Positions 1 to 8,574 of a DNA stretch of 64,000 nt are shown in pieces. Position 1 is the first letter of the stretch. Each line of letters starts with the position of its first letter. Both the position numbers and the translations under genes were made by a program. Under the pieces are notes generated by a model. That model searched no databases. It had not been told where the DNA came from and saw only the letters and a program-made list of their open reading frames with translations. The DNA comes from Kribbella soli (GTDB lineage: Bacteria > Actinomycetota > Actinomycetes > Propionibacteriales > Kribbellaceae), in assembly GCF_004331345.1 (NCBI RefSeq), contig NZ_SJJZ01000006.1:372001-436000 (forward strand), read 5' to 3'.

Positions 1-147
1 GATCCACAGCCCGACGACCCGTTCTGGTGCGGCTCGTACGCGTCCCAGCGGGCCGCGATCGACGCCGCCTGTGAGCGGATCGCCGCGTTCCACCGCACTC
101 AGATCGACCGCCTCAGCCACCACCCGTTGCCGCAAGCAACCGCGTGA
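1..147 (+). CDS. C-terminal fragment of an unrecognised protein
   Basis: An open frame enters from the left edge and ends at a TGA at 145-147, giving the last 48 residues of a protein. The visible part contains FWCGSYASQRAAID and an alpha-helical stretch CERIAAFHRTQIDRL. I do not recognise the family. The codon pattern (GC-rich third positions) and the convergent arrangement with the next gene support a real coding end. The start and most of the protein lie outside the window. Confidence 0.5.
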   Translation, partial: DPQPDDPFWCGSYASQRAAIDAACERIAAFHRTQIDRLSHHPLPQATA

Positions 148-177
148 GCATCAGAACACGAGCAACGAGCTGAACCA

Positions 178-191
178 GGCTCGGACGAGCC
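178..191. terminator. Small hairpin between convergent genes
   Basis: GGCTCG and CGAGCC form a perfect 6-bp stem around a 2-nt loop in the 47-bp gap between two convergent gene ends. There is no U-tract, so termination is only a suggestion from position. Confidence 0.25.
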
Positions 192-194
192 CGG

Positions 195-572
195 TCACGT
201 CGTGCGGTCGCCCCGCCGTCGCCTCCTCCTGTGCCGCGCCCCCGTCAGTTCGATCCCGGCCGCCTCGGCCGCGCGCCGCCTGGCTGCGGCCTCGCGCGCG
301 TCGGCGCGATCCCGCTCGCGGGCTCGTTCGCGCCGTGCCTGCGTCCACCGGGTGGGCTCTTCCAGCCGCTTCCACCACGCGAACCGTTCGGCCAGCCAGC
401 GGGCGGGGTAGCAGGCCCCGCCCGCGATCGCGAAACACAGGAGCGGAGCGTCGTACAGGGTGCTGGGGCGGGTCAGCCAACCGATGAAGTACAACCCACC
501 GCCGACCGTGCCGAAGAAGGCCAGCAGCAGGAGTAGCTGCCGGCCGTGCAGGTCGTCTTCGGGGCTGCTCAC
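195..572 (-). CDS. Small two-helix membrane protein with a basic C-terminal tail
   Basis: A 125-residue protein of unknown function. Residues about 12-32 (LLLLLAFFGTVGGGLYFIGWL) and about 40-60 form two probable membrane helices. A long Arg/Ala/Glu-rich, probably coiled, cytoplasmic tail ends in a run of seven or more Arg/His residues. The start is a GTG without a clear Shine-Dalgarno sequence. It lies 43 bp downstream of the multicopper oxidase gene on the same strand and may be the last gene of that operon. The basic tail could bind nucleic acid or phospholipid; nothing in the sequence decides this. Confidence 0.6.
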   Translation of the reverse strand: MSSPEDDLHGRQLLLLLAFFGTVGGGLYFIGWLTRPSTLYDAPLLCFAIAGGACYPARWLAERFAWWKRLEEPTRWTQARRERARERDRADAREAAARRRAAEAAGIELTGARHRRRRRRGDRTT

Positions 573-615
573 CGGAACATCATGTGCGATGGACGCAGGC
601 CGCCGCCGCGCGGTT

Positions 616-2070
616 TCATTCCGGTTCGTTGTGGGAGTCGCCGCCTACTCGGTAGGGGGTGGTGACGCCTTCGTACATGAGGTGGGTCATCAGACCTTCG
701 GAGGCGTGCGGGAGGTTGTGGCAGTGGTCCATCCAGAGGCCGGGGTTGTCGGCGACGAAGGCGATCTCGTAGGTCTCCTTGTTGCCGACCTCGAGCGTGT
801 CGACCCACCACGGTGAACCCGTCGCAGCGACGCCGTTGCGGGAGAGGACGACGGCGTGGTGGCCGTGCAGGTGCATCGGGTGCGCCTGGCCGCTGGTGTT
901 GGAGATCTTCATCCGGACCACGTCCCCCTCGGCGACCATGAACATCGGTACGTCGGGGAACTTGTGGCCGTTGATCGTCCACCACAACCCGGGCATACCG
1001 TCCAGGAACCCGGGCCGCCGTCCGATCCGGTACTCGAAGTTCCGGTCCGCCTTCGCCGGGTCGAACCCGACCGGTGCTGCCGTACCGTAGGTCAGCAGAT
1101 CCACCGTCTCCCCCGGCAGCTCACCCTGCGGAGGGTCGCCCGGCCCGATCCCGAGCGACAACGCCGACGTACCGGCCACCAGCCGCATCCCACCGGCCGG
1201 CACCACCGCCTCGAGATCGACCCGCGCACCGGCCGCCAGCGGGAACGCAGCCGTCACGGCCGTCGGCCCGTGGACGTCGCGACCGTCGACCGCGACCACC
1301 TTGTACGGCGTCCCGATCAGCCCGACCCGGAGGATCGCGTTGTCGGTGTTGATCACCCGCACACGCGCCGTCGTACCCGCCGGCAGCTCCACCTGACCGG
1401 TCCCGGTACGCCCGTTGATCGTCCGCTTCCCGTCGTACGTGTGGATGGCGGCCACCACCTCACCAGGTGACTGAGGCGCGATCACGATCGGACCGAACAG
1501 CCCGCCCTTCACCTCGTCGCTCGACACCTGATGCGAGTGGTACCAGTACGTCCCCGCCTGCGCGGCCTTGAACCGGTACACATGCTTCCCACCCATCGGT
1601 ACGGCGTCCTGCGTCACCCCGGCGACCCCGTCCTCGGCGTTCGGTACGTCGATCCCGTGCCAGTGCAACGTCGCGCCGTCCTTCACGGACTCGTTCACGA
1701 AGGTGACCTGCACCAGATCGCCCACCCGCGCGCGGATCAGCGGACCGGGCGACGTCCCGTTCACCGTGTACCCGTCGATCGTCTCCCCCGACGCGAGCTG
1801 GAACTTCTGCTTCCGCGCCACGAGCGTCACGTCCACCTCCGGCGTACCCGTCTTGGGCCCCGTCAGGTCCGCGACGCTCATGCCGCTCATCGCGTGGTGC
1901 TCATGGTTCATCGCCGGTCCGCCGCCGTAGTCGGCGTACCCCATCTCCGCCGGGTTGTACGTCCCGGGGACCAGGCTGGTCGCCCAGAGGTACCCGAGCG
2001 GTACGAGTACCGCCAGGGTCACCCCCAGAGCAACCAGCCGGCCCCACCGGCGGTTCTTGACGTCAGCCAC
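616..2070 (-). CDS. Multicopper oxidase, membrane-anchored
   Basis: A 484-residue three-cupredoxin-type multicopper oxidase that couples one-electron oxidation of substrates, perhaps Cu(I) or phenolics, to reduction of O2 outside the membrane. An N-terminal helix at about residues 10-30 (VALGVTLAVLVPLGYLWAT) is a signal anchor. All four copper-binding motifs are present in order: HWHG and YHSHQ in the first domain, HPMHLHGH and DHCHNLPHASEGLM near the C-terminus. The last motif supplies the type-1 Cys, two His and an axial Met. A His/Met-rich patch near residues 55-62 (NHEHHAMSGM) may load copper. The GTG start lies inside the 3' end of the upstream membrane-protein gene (8-nt overlap), so translation is probably coupled. 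Confidence 0.9.
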   Translation of the reverse strand: MADVKNRRWGRLVALGVTLAVLVPLGYLWATSLVPGTYNPAEMGYADYGGGPAMNHEHHAMSGMSVADLTGPKTGTPEVDVTLVARKQKFQLASGETIDGYTVNGTSPGPLIRARVGDLVQVTFVNESVKDGATLHWHGIDVPNAEDGVAGVTQDAVPMGGKHVYRFKAAQAGTYWYHSHQVSSDEVKGGLFGPIVIAPQSPGEVVAAIHTYDGKRTINGRTGTGQVELPAGTTARVRVINTDNAILRVGLIGTPYKVVAVDGRDVHGPTAVTAAFPLAAGARVDLEAVVPAGGMRLVAGTSALSLGIGPGDPPQGELPGETVDLLTYGTAAPVGFDPAKADRNFEYRIGRRPGFLDGMPGLWWTINGHKFPDVPMFMVAEGDVVRMKISNTSGQAHPMHLHGHHAVVLSRNGVAATGSPWWVDTLEVGNKETYEIAFVADNPGLWMDHCHNLPHASEGLMTHLMYEGVTTPYRVGGDSHNEPE

Positions 2071-2476
2071 TGGTCACAGGCTGATTCGGTACGGCGGCCC
2101 GCCGCGCGCCCGCACTCGCCACACCGGCGATCACGAGCCCGTTGATCCCGTGCAGCAGTCCGAGCGCCGGCACCCCGAAGGACACCACCGCGAGCAGGAT
2201 CTGCACGACCACCAGGCCGACCACGATCCCGGCCAGCACGCGGCCACGCGGTACGTCGGTCAGGAACGACACGATCAGGAACACCAGCGCGAGCAGCGCG
2301 ATCACCGAACCGGCGATGCTGTGGTAGCTCTGCCCGAAGTTGCTGTAGTCGGCGCCGATCGAGGTGCCGTCGTCGGCGTCCTTCGCGATCGTGAACCCGG
2401 CCAGCGCGATCGAGGCGACCTGCAGCACGACCGCGATCGCGATCAGCATCCCCACGACCCGGTACACGTTCCTCAT
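2063..2476 (-). CDS. Four-helix membrane protein of the multicopper oxidase operon
   Basis: A 137-residue protein with four predicted membrane helices, at about residues 5-28, 45-68, 72-95 and 98-120, and almost no soluble domain. It resembles the DUF6220-type small membrane proteins, but this assignment is from general shape only. The ATG start was chosen because it forms an ATGA overlap with the upstream DUF1707 gene; a longer in-frame extension is low-complexity shadow. It overlaps the oxidase by 8 nt. The tight coupling suggests it assists the oxidase or copper or haem handling at the membrane, which is inference. Confidence 0.8.
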   Translation of the reverse strand: MRNVYRVVGMLIAIAVVLQVASIALAGFTIAKDADDGTSIGADYSNFGQSYHSIAGSVIALLALVFLIVSFLTDVPRGRVLAGIVVGLVVVQILLAVVSFGVPALGLLHGINGLVIAGVASAGARRAAVPNQPVTSG

Positions 2477-2949
2477 GCGCGCCGCTCCATCCGGCGCTTC
2501 CGCACCACAAAGACGGCCGCCACGATCAGCGCCAGCGGCAGGAGCGGCGGATGCCCGCCACCGACCACACACCCGATCGAGGCCAGTACGCCGAACACCC
2601 CGAGCAGAATCAGCAGCGGGAACGGAACCCGCCCGAGGACCCCACGCCGGGCCCACTCCGGCCGCGGCCCACCAAAACCGGCCCCACCGGCCCCAGATCC
2701 GCGCCCACCGGCACCCGGTCCCGTGGCGCCCGCAGCGGGCCCGGCAGCGGCCTGGTGGGCTCCCGGCAGGTCCGCGAACAGACCGTCCAGGTCGGCGCCG
2801 GTCTTCGCCTTCAGCGCCTGCTCGACGCGCTCGGAGTGTTCGTCCGCGCTCAGCCGGCCGGCTTCGTAATGCTCGCCCAGACGCCGGACGGCGTCCTCAC
2901 GCTCACTGTCGCCGATACGGATCGATCCGCCCGGCCTCTCGTCGTTCAT
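2473..2949 (-). CDS. DUF1707 (SHOCT-like) membrane protein
   Basis: A 158-residue protein. Residues about 8-58 (IRIGDSEREDAVRRLGEHYEAG through ALKAKTGADLDGLFADLP) form the DUF1707 domain, common in actinobacteria and often next to membrane helices. A Gly/Pro/Ala-rich linker is followed by two helices (PFPLLILLGVFGVLASIGCVV and LLPLALIVAAVFVV) and a basic end. The start at 2949 has GAGGAG upstream at good spacing. It is the first gene of the operon and overlaps the next by ATGA. The function of DUF1707 is not established; a role in sensing or complex assembly is a guess. Confidence 0.8.
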   Translation of the reverse strand: MNDERPGGSIRIGDSEREDAVRRLGEHYEAGRLSADEHSERVEQALKAKTGADLDGLFADLPGAHQAAAGPAAGATGPGAGGRGSGAGGAGFGGPRPEWARRGVLGRVPFPLLILLGVFGVLASIGCVVGGGHPPLLPLALIVAAVFVVRKRRMERRA

Positions 2950-3038
2950 GACACTCCTCGGTGCTCGTAGGTCTTCCAACGGCACCAAGACTGTCTTTCA
3001 AACCGCTTCCACCGCGTCGCCTCAGCGGCGGCACCTCC

Positions 3039-3105
3039 CCTACCCCCGGAGGAGCACACTGCACCGCTGGACGCAGTACGACGTACTCCCCCGGGCGTAG
3101 TGCAC
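3039..3105. promoter_or_regulatory. Candidate control region of the copper-oxidase operon
   Basis: The 170-bp gap between the DUF1707 start and the end of the sugar-binding protein gene holds a 13-bp palindrome AGTACGaCGTACT (3075-3087). It also holds C5/G-tract motifs (TACCCCC near 3044; TACTCCCCCGGGCGTA near 3083) that loosely resemble CsoR-type copper operators. The match is imperfect (12 of 16 positions symmetric), so the copper assignment rests mainly on the downstream oxidase. Confidence 0.3.
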
Positions 3106-3119
3106 CCCAGGGTGAACCC

Positions 3120-4478
3120 TCAGGTGTTTGCCGAGAGGATCTTGTTCACATCGTCGTTCGCCTTCGCCAGCGACCCCGGCTCGGCCTCGAACGACATCAC
3201 CGACTCCATCGCCGGTGTCATCACCGCGGTCACGTCCGCGGCGTTCGGGTTGGCCGGGTACGGGAAGACGTCACCGGCCTCGACCGGTTCCAGGAACGGT
3301 GTGACATCCCACCCGCTCTTCGCGAACGCCGCCTTCGCCGCCGGCATGCTCGCTGCTACCGCCGGGAACACCACGCCCGCCTTGGCGACGATGTCCTGGG
3401 CGGTCTGCGAGCCGAGGAACTTCACCCAGGCCCAGGACGCGTCCCGCCGGGTGGTACCGGCCCAGATCGTGTCCGCGAGCCCGTTCATCATCGACATCCG
3501 CTTCCCGACCGGTCCGATCGGCAGCCGCGCGAGCTTCGTCTTCACCTGCTTCAGCGTCCCGTACGTCCCGAGCATCCAGGAGCCGTTCGGGGTGATCGCG
3601 TACTTCCCCGCACCGAAGGAGGTCGTCACGTCCACCCCGGACTTCGCCTGCGCGTACGTCGGCATGTACCCCTTGGTGATGAGCCCACGCCACCACCCGA
3701 TCGTCTCGGTGAACTTCGGGTCGCCGTAGAAGAACTTCGTCCCCCACGGTTCGCCCTCGGAGTACTTCCAGCCGTTGATGGCGGCGTACCAGCTCCAACT
3801 CGTCTGCCCGTCACCACCGCCGGCGTCGGCGTACCCGAGTCCGTAGACCTTGACGTTGTCCTTGTCGAACCCCGGCTGGTCGCCGCGCCGGCCCTTGGAG
3901 TCCACCGTCAGCCGGCGGACGATCTGCTCGAAGGTCCCGCCGTCCTTCGGGTTCCACGTCATCGAGTTGAGCTGCTCGGTACTGATCCCGGCCGCCTCGG
4001 TGAACGCGCTGTTGTAGAAGTAGACCTCGGTGTCCCAGTCCTTCGGCAGGCCGTAGCGCTTGCCGTCGGCACCGATCCAGCGATCCGCCAGACCCTTCTG
4101 GTAGATGCCCAGATCGACGTTGTCCTTGGCAACGTAGTCGTCGATCGCCAGCACCTGACCCTTGTCCGCGAACAGCGGGTACTTCGACGAGTGCCCGGTG
4201 AACACGTCCGGCGCGGTGTCCGAGATGAACCCGGTGACGAGTTTCGACCAGTAGTCGTTCCACCCGTACTGCTCGATCTTCACCGAGTACTGCGGGTTCT
4301 GCTCGTGGAACACCTTCGCGCACTCGGTGTACATCGGCAGCTGCGCGGAGTCCCACAGCCAGTAGATGATCTCGCCGTCACCCCGCGCCGCGGCACCGTT
4401 GTTGCAGGCGGCAACAGCCGGCACGGCGAGCGCGGCCAGTCCTGCCTTCAGCAGGGTCCTTCGATTGAGTGTCATCAT
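3120..4478 (-). CDS. Sugar ABC transporter substrate-binding lipoprotein (family 1)
   Basis: A 452-residue extracellular binding protein that delivers a sugar to the two permeases encoded just upstream. The N-terminus carries a twin-arginine stretch (NRRTLLKAG) and a lipobox (AVAAC, Cys25), so it is a lipid-anchored, probably Tat-exported protein. The body has the usual SBP_bac_1 features (WLWDSAQLPMYTECAKVFHEQNP near the start, DVFTGHSSKYP). The start is set by an ATGA overlap with the upstream permease gene. Its place after the GH36 gene makes alpha-galactosides (melibiose, raffinose type) the likely ligand. No ATP-binding subunit lies here, as is usual for actinobacterial sugar importers sharing a common MsiK-type ATPase. 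Confidence 0.9.
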   Translation of the reverse strand: MMTLNRRTLLKAGLAALAVPAVAACNNGAAARGDGEIIYWLWDSAQLPMYTECAKVFHEQNPQYSVKIEQYGWNDYWSKLVTGFISDTAPDVFTGHSSKYPLFADKGQVLAIDDYVAKDNVDLGIYQKGLADRWIGADGKRYGLPKDWDTEVYFYNSAFTEAAGISTEQLNSMTWNPKDGGTFEQIVRRLTVDSKGRRGDQPGFDKDNVKVYGLGYADAGGGDGQTSWSWYAAINGWKYSEGEPWGTKFFYGDPKFTETIGWWRGLITKGYMPTYAQAKSGVDVTTSFGAGKYAITPNGSWMLGTYGTLKQVKTKLARLPIGPVGKRMSMMNGLADTIWAGTTRRDASWAWVKFLGSQTAQDIVAKAGVVFPAVAASMPAAKAAFAKSGWDVTPFLEPVEAGDVFPYPANPNAADVTAVMTPAMESVMSFEAEPGSLAKANDDVNKILSANT

Positions 4479-5356
4479 TTGATCCCGGAGAAGCCGATGG
4501 AGTTGGTGATCCGCTTGGCGAACGCGAGGAACAGGATGATCATCGGCAGCGCCGCGATCAGCGTCGCCGCCATCAGCCCGGCCCAGTCCGGACCGCCCTG
4601 CGGCGTCTGCGACCGGAACACGCCCAGCGCGACCGTCAGCACCCGCACGTTCTCCTGCTGACCGACGAGCAACGGCCAGAAGTAGTCGTTCCACGAGTTG
4701 ATGTAGGTCAGGATCGCCAGCGTCGCGATCGGCGCCGCGCTCATCGGGATGATCAGCCCGAAGAAGATCCGCCGGTGCCCGGCGCCGTCGATCATCGCCG
4801 CCTCCTCGAGCTCCCGGTTGATGCTGAGGAAGAACTGCCGGAGGAAGAAGATCGCGAACGGCGTCATGAACGCGCCCGGCAGGATGATGCCGGCGAAGCT
4901 GTTCAGCAGACCGAGGTTCTTGATCAGCACGAAGTTCGGCAGCGTGGTGAAGATCGGCGGCACCATCAGCGCGGCCAGGAACAACGCGAACACCTTGTCC
5001 CGCCCGGGCCAGCGCAGCCGGGCGAACGCGTACGCCGCCATCGCGCTGAAGAACACCTGGCAGACCGTCGTGATGGTTGCCACCACCAACGAGTTGCGCA
5101 GGTACAGCCAGAAGTTCACGGCCGCGCCGGAACCGCCCTGCGCCTGCGCCTCCTCGATCGACGCCAGCCCGAGCACCCGCTTGAACGCGCCGAGCGTGGT
5201 CTCCACGGGCAGCAGCGAGTTCGGGTGACCGGGCAGCTGCGTGTTGTCGGAGAACGCCGTACGCAACATCCAGTAGAACGGGAACAGCGTGACGATCAGC
5301 AGGACGAACAGCAGGATCCACGCGACCGTACGACCGACACTCACCTGCCGCGTCAT
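4475..5356 (-). CDS. Sugar ABC transporter permease, MalG type
   Basis: A 293-residue inner-membrane permease with six predicted helices. The cytoplasmic EAA loop is visible as ELEEAAMIDGAGHRRIFFGLIIP near residues 190-212 and would contact the ATPase. It overlaps the MalF-type gene by 4 nt upstream and the binding-protein gene by 4 nt downstream, so the three are co-translated. The partner of the permease at 5353-6297, it should transport the sugar released or used by the GH36 enzyme. Confidence 0.92.
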   Translation of the reverse strand: MTRQVSVGRTVAWILLFVLLIVTLFPFYWMLRTAFSDNTQLPGHPNSLLPVETTLGAFKRVLGLASIEEAQAQGGSGAAVNFWLYLRNSLVVATITTVCQVFFSAMAAYAFARLRWPGRDKVFALFLAALMVPPIFTTLPNFVLIKNLGLLNSFAGIILPGAFMTPFAIFFLRQFFLSINRELEEAAMIDGAGHRRIFFGLIIPMSAAPIATLAILTYINSWNDYFWPLLVGQQENVRVLTVALGVFRSQTPQGGPDWAGLMAATLIAALPMIILFLAFAKRITNSIGFSGIK

Positions 5357-6297
5357 GCGAGATCACTCTCCTTCGCCCGCAGCAGCCGCAACTGGAGCAG
5401 CGACACGACCGCGAGGATCGCGAACAGCACCAGCGCCATCGCCGACGCGTACCCGAAGTCGAACCGGGTGAACGCCCGCTCGTAGATGTAGTAGTAGATG
5501 ACCCGGGTCGCGTTGATCGGACCGCCCTGCGTAGTCACGGCGACCGTGTCGAAGATCTGGAACGACCCGATCATGGTGACCACCAGGACCATCACCAGAA
5601 CAGGTCGCAGCAGCGGCAGCGTGATCCGCCAGAACGTCTTCCACTCGGTCGAACCGTCCACCTCGGCGGCCTCGTAGACGTACTTCGGGATCGTCTGCAG
5701 CCCCGCGAACACAAGCAGCGCGGTGTACCCCATGTGCCGCCAGACGTTGATCCCCGCGACCGTCGGGATCGCCCAGTGCGAGTCACCGAAGAACGCCACC
5801 GGGTCGATCCCGACCCAGCCCAGGAACGTGTTCACGATGCCGACCTGCACATCGAGCATCCAGTACCAGACCAGCGCGACGACGACGTTCGCGACCAGGT
5901 ACGGCGCGAGGATGACCGCGCGGACCGTGATCGATTTCGTCAACCGGTACATCAGCATCGCGATCCCGACCGCCAGCACGGTCTGCACGCCGATGTTGAT
6001 CACGACGTACTCGACCGTGACGCCGAGCGCGTTCCAGAAGAAGCTGTCCTGGACCATCCGCTCGTAGTTGGCCAGCCCGTTGAACTTCGGTGCCGAGAGC
6101 AGGCTGTACTCGGTGAAGCTCAGGTACGCTCCACGCAGCGTCGGCCAGATGTAGAACACGACGAACCCCAGGGTGGCCGGGGCGATGAAGATCATCGCGA
6201 CCTTCAGATCCCCCAGGCTTCGCCGTCTGCCTGGTGGTGCGGTGGAGTCCCCGTGACTTCGCTTCCTGGTAGGTGGGGCGTTGGTGGTGGCGGTCAC
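5353..6297 (-). CDS. Sugar ABC transporter permease, MalF type
   Basis: A 314-residue permease with a basic N-terminal tail (TRKRSHGDSTAPPGRRRS) and six helices starting near residue 38. The EAA loop reads YEAAEVDGSTEWKTFWRITLPLLRP. A GTG start at 6295-6297 is supported by GAAGGAGATC just upstream. The open frame extends further upstream, but that part is antisense to the GH36 gene and not coding. It lies 32 bp after the alpha-galactosidase gene in the same operon. Confidence 0.92.
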   Translation of the reverse strand: MTATTNAPPTRKRSHGDSTAPPGRRRSLGDLKVAMIFIAPATLGFVVFYIWPTLRGAYLSFTEYSLLSAPKFNGLANYERMVQDSFFWNALGVTVEYVVINIGVQTVLAVGIAMLMYRLTKSITVRAVILAPYLVANVVVALVWYWMLDVQVGIVNTFLGWVGIDPVAFFGDSHWAIPTVAGINVWRHMGYTALLVFAGLQTIPKYVYEAAEVDGSTEWKTFWRITLPLLRPVLVMVLVVTMIGSFQIFDTVAVTTQGGPINATRVIYYYIYERAFTRFDFGYASAMALVLFAILAVVSLLQLRLLRAKESDLA

Positions 6298-6329
6298 GGG
6301 GATCTCCTTCTCTGTCCGGATCGGGCCGA

Positions 6330-8447
6330 CTACCCGATCGCAGTCACATCCAGCAAGATCGCGCTCTCGGGCCATTGCGCAGGCATGAGCACTCCGACCG
6401 AGGCGAGGGCGGCGCCGTTCAGCTCGACGCTTCCACCGTCGGCCGACCAGGCCGTGGACCGCGACCCGGGTCCGGGTGTCGCGACCTTGCTGATCCGGTA
6501 CGTCCGCTGCGGGTCCAGTCCGGGCAGCCGGACCCGGCCGACGGCCGAGGTCACCGACTGCGCGACCTGTACGACGCTGAACACGCCACGGGATCCGTCC
6601 TGGGCGACGACGCCGTGCACGAGCACGTCCTCCGGCCCGCGGTCGGCGCGGACAACCGTCCCGGTGTGCAGCAGCGGCCGCAGCTCCTTGTGCAGGGCGA
6701 CCCAGCCGGCGAGCTCCGCGCGCTCCTCGGGGCTCGCCGACGCGATGTCCCACTCGATGCCGAAGTGGCCGAACAGCGCGGTGATCGCGCGGAACGAGAG
6801 CGTCTGCGTGCGGCCGGTGGTGTGCGCGCGCGGCGGGCCGACGTGGCAGCCGATCAGTTCCGGCGGCAGCAGGAGCTGCGTGTAGCGCTGGATGGTCTGC
6901 CGCTCGAGCGCGTCGTTGCTGTCGCTGCCCCAGATCCGGTCGGTGCGCTCCAGGATGCCGAGGTCGACCCGGGCGCCGCCGGACGAGCAGGACTCGATCT
7001 CGAGCCCCGGGTGCCGGCGCTTCAGCTCGTCGATCAGCCGGTACACCGCCAGGGTCTGCTCGTGAATGCCCGCCGTCCCCGTGTGCTGGTTGCCGCCGTC
7101 AACGAAGTCGCGGTTGTGGTCCCACTTCAGGTACGCGATGTCGTACTCGCTGAGGATGCTGTCCAGCCGCTCGAGGATGTAGTCGTACGCCGCCGGAACG
7201 CCGAGGTTCAGGCCCTGCTGGTGGCGTGCGGTCGGCGGCATCCGGTCGCCGGTCGCGAGGATCCAGTCCGGGTGCTCGCGGGCCAGGTCCGAGTCCGGGT
7301 TCACCATCTCCGGCTCGACCCACAGCCCGAACTGCAGGCCGAGACCCTTCACGTGATCGACCAGCGGGTGCAGGCCCTTCGGCCAGATTCCCTCGTCGAC
7401 GTACCAGTCACCGAGCCCCGCGTGGTCGTCGCGGCGGCCGCGGAACCAGCCGTCGTCCAGGACGAACCGCTCGGCCCCGACCTCGGCGGCCGCGTCCGCG
7501 AGCGACTTCAGCTTGTCCAGGTCGAGGTTGAAGTACACGGCCTCCCAGGTGTTCAGTACGACGGGACGCTCGGTCTGCGGGTGGTTTGAACGCGCGCGCA
7601 AGAAGTCGTGGAACCGGTGCGAGACCTGGTCGAGACCGACGCCGTACGAGCCGTAGATCCACGGGGCGCTGTAGGTGCCCGCGGGCTCGAGGCGGCCTTC
7701 GCCTGGGAGGAGCAGTTCGCCGCCGCCGATCACGCCGTACCCGCTCATGCCGCGCTCGGCATACGTGCGGTGGTTGCCGCTCCAGGCGGTGTGCACGGCC
7801 CAGATCTCGCCGGCGCGGAAGCCGAAGCCTGGGGTGCCGGCGAACAGCAACAGGGTGGCGTCGGCGCCGGTGCGGCCGCGGCGGTTGTCGCGGATGTGGG
7901 CGCCCTGCGTGAACGCGTGCCGCTGCGGGTGCCGCTCGCCGATGTGCCGGCCGGTCAGGTCGAGCAGCTCGGTCGCCTCGGTCGGCACCGGCAGCGCGAG
8001 GTACAGCCCGTCGACCGTGTACGGCGTCGCGCCGGTGTTGGTCAGGTCGGCCTTGCTCCGCACGAGACCCGAGTCCGTGAGCTCGATGGTGAGCCGCAGC
8101 TCGAGCCCGGCGTCGGCGGCGTCGATCTGCACGGTGTTGTCGGTCCGGGCGACGCTGTTCAGGGTGAAACTCGCGGAGAAGTCCTGGCCGTCGCGGTGCC
8201 CGTTCAGGCCGGGGAGGCCGAACCAGCCGGCCGAGTACTCGGGCACGATCGCGATCGGCCGGTTCTCGTCCAGGCCGTTGCCTTCCTGGACCGCGCCCGC
8301 GCCGCGGCGCAGTTCCAGCAGAGCGTTCTCGGTCAACTCACCCAGGTCCGCACCCCAGTGCAGGACGGACGGAAGGGCCGGGCCGGAGCAGTCGAGCACC
8401 AGGCTGACGCCACCGGCGCGGAGTTGCAGAATCTCGATGTTCGACAC
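6330..8447 (-). CDS. Alpha-galactosidase, GH36
   Basis: A 705-residue cytoplasmic enzyme that hydrolyses terminal alpha-1,6-galactose from melibiose, raffinose and related sugars. The GH36 signatures are clear: LKWDHNRDF carries the nucleophile Asp443, and SCSSGGARVD carries the acid/base Asp495. The length matches the bacterial GH36 family and there is no signal peptide, in keeping with hydrolysis after import. The GTG start has only a weak ribosome site (AGAGTGA). It heads an operon with two permeases and a binding protein and has a good promoter 40-70 bp upstream. Confidence 0.94.
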   Translation of the reverse strand: MSNIEILQLRAGGVSLVLDCSGPALPSVLHWGADLGELTENALLELRRGAGAVQEGNGLDENRPIAIVPEYSAGWFGLPGLNGHRDGQDFSASFTLNSVARTDNTVQIDAADAGLELRLTIELTDSGLVRSKADLTNTGATPYTVDGLYLALPVPTEATELLDLTGRHIGERHPQRHAFTQGAHIRDNRRGRTGADATLLLFAGTPGFGFRAGEIWAVHTAWSGNHRTYAERGMSGYGVIGGGELLLPGEGRLEPAGTYSAPWIYGSYGVGLDQVSHRFHDFLRARSNHPQTERPVVLNTWEAVYFNLDLDKLKSLADAAAEVGAERFVLDDGWFRGRRDDHAGLGDWYVDEGIWPKGLHPLVDHVKGLGLQFGLWVEPEMVNPDSDLAREHPDWILATGDRMPPTARHQQGLNLGVPAAYDYILERLDSILSEYDIAYLKWDHNRDFVDGGNQHTGTAGIHEQTLAVYRLIDELKRRHPGLEIESCSSGGARVDLGILERTDRIWGSDSNDALERQTIQRYTQLLLPPELIGCHVGPPRAHTTGRTQTLSFRAITALFGHFGIEWDIASASPEERAELAGWVALHKELRPLLHTGTVVRADRGPEDVLVHGVVAQDGSRGVFSVVQVAQSVTSAVGRVRLPGLDPQRTYRISKVATPGPGSRSTAWSADGGSVELNGAALASVGVLMPAQWPESAILLDVTAIG

Positions 8448-8486
8448 TGTTGATTCACTCTGCTTTCTGATTGATTTCAGGACGGA

Positions 8487-8539
8487 ACTATTTACCCCGC
8501 CAGCCCGGTTGTCAATGCTTCACGAAGTTAAGTAAATAG
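8487..8539 (-). promoter_or_regulatory. Promoter and candidate operator of the alpha-galactoside operon
   Basis: On the minus strand, TTGACA (8510-8515) is followed after 17 nt by AATAGT (8487-8492), a good sigma-70-like promoter. A perfect 8-bp inverted repeat, CTATTTAC (8488-8495) and GTAAATAG (8532-8539), overlaps the -10 box and lies just upstream of the -35. This fits repression by a sugar-responsive dimer or by looping. No regulator gene is adjacent. Confidence 0.55.
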
Positions 8540-8574
8540 CCTAGGGCTGTCTACAACGAAGGAAAAGGGTGCGA

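Noticed and set aside
3120..5366. A 748-codon reading of the binding-protein frame
   Set aside because: The first 295 codons run through the MalG permease gene in another frame; the lipobox leader fixes the start at 4478.
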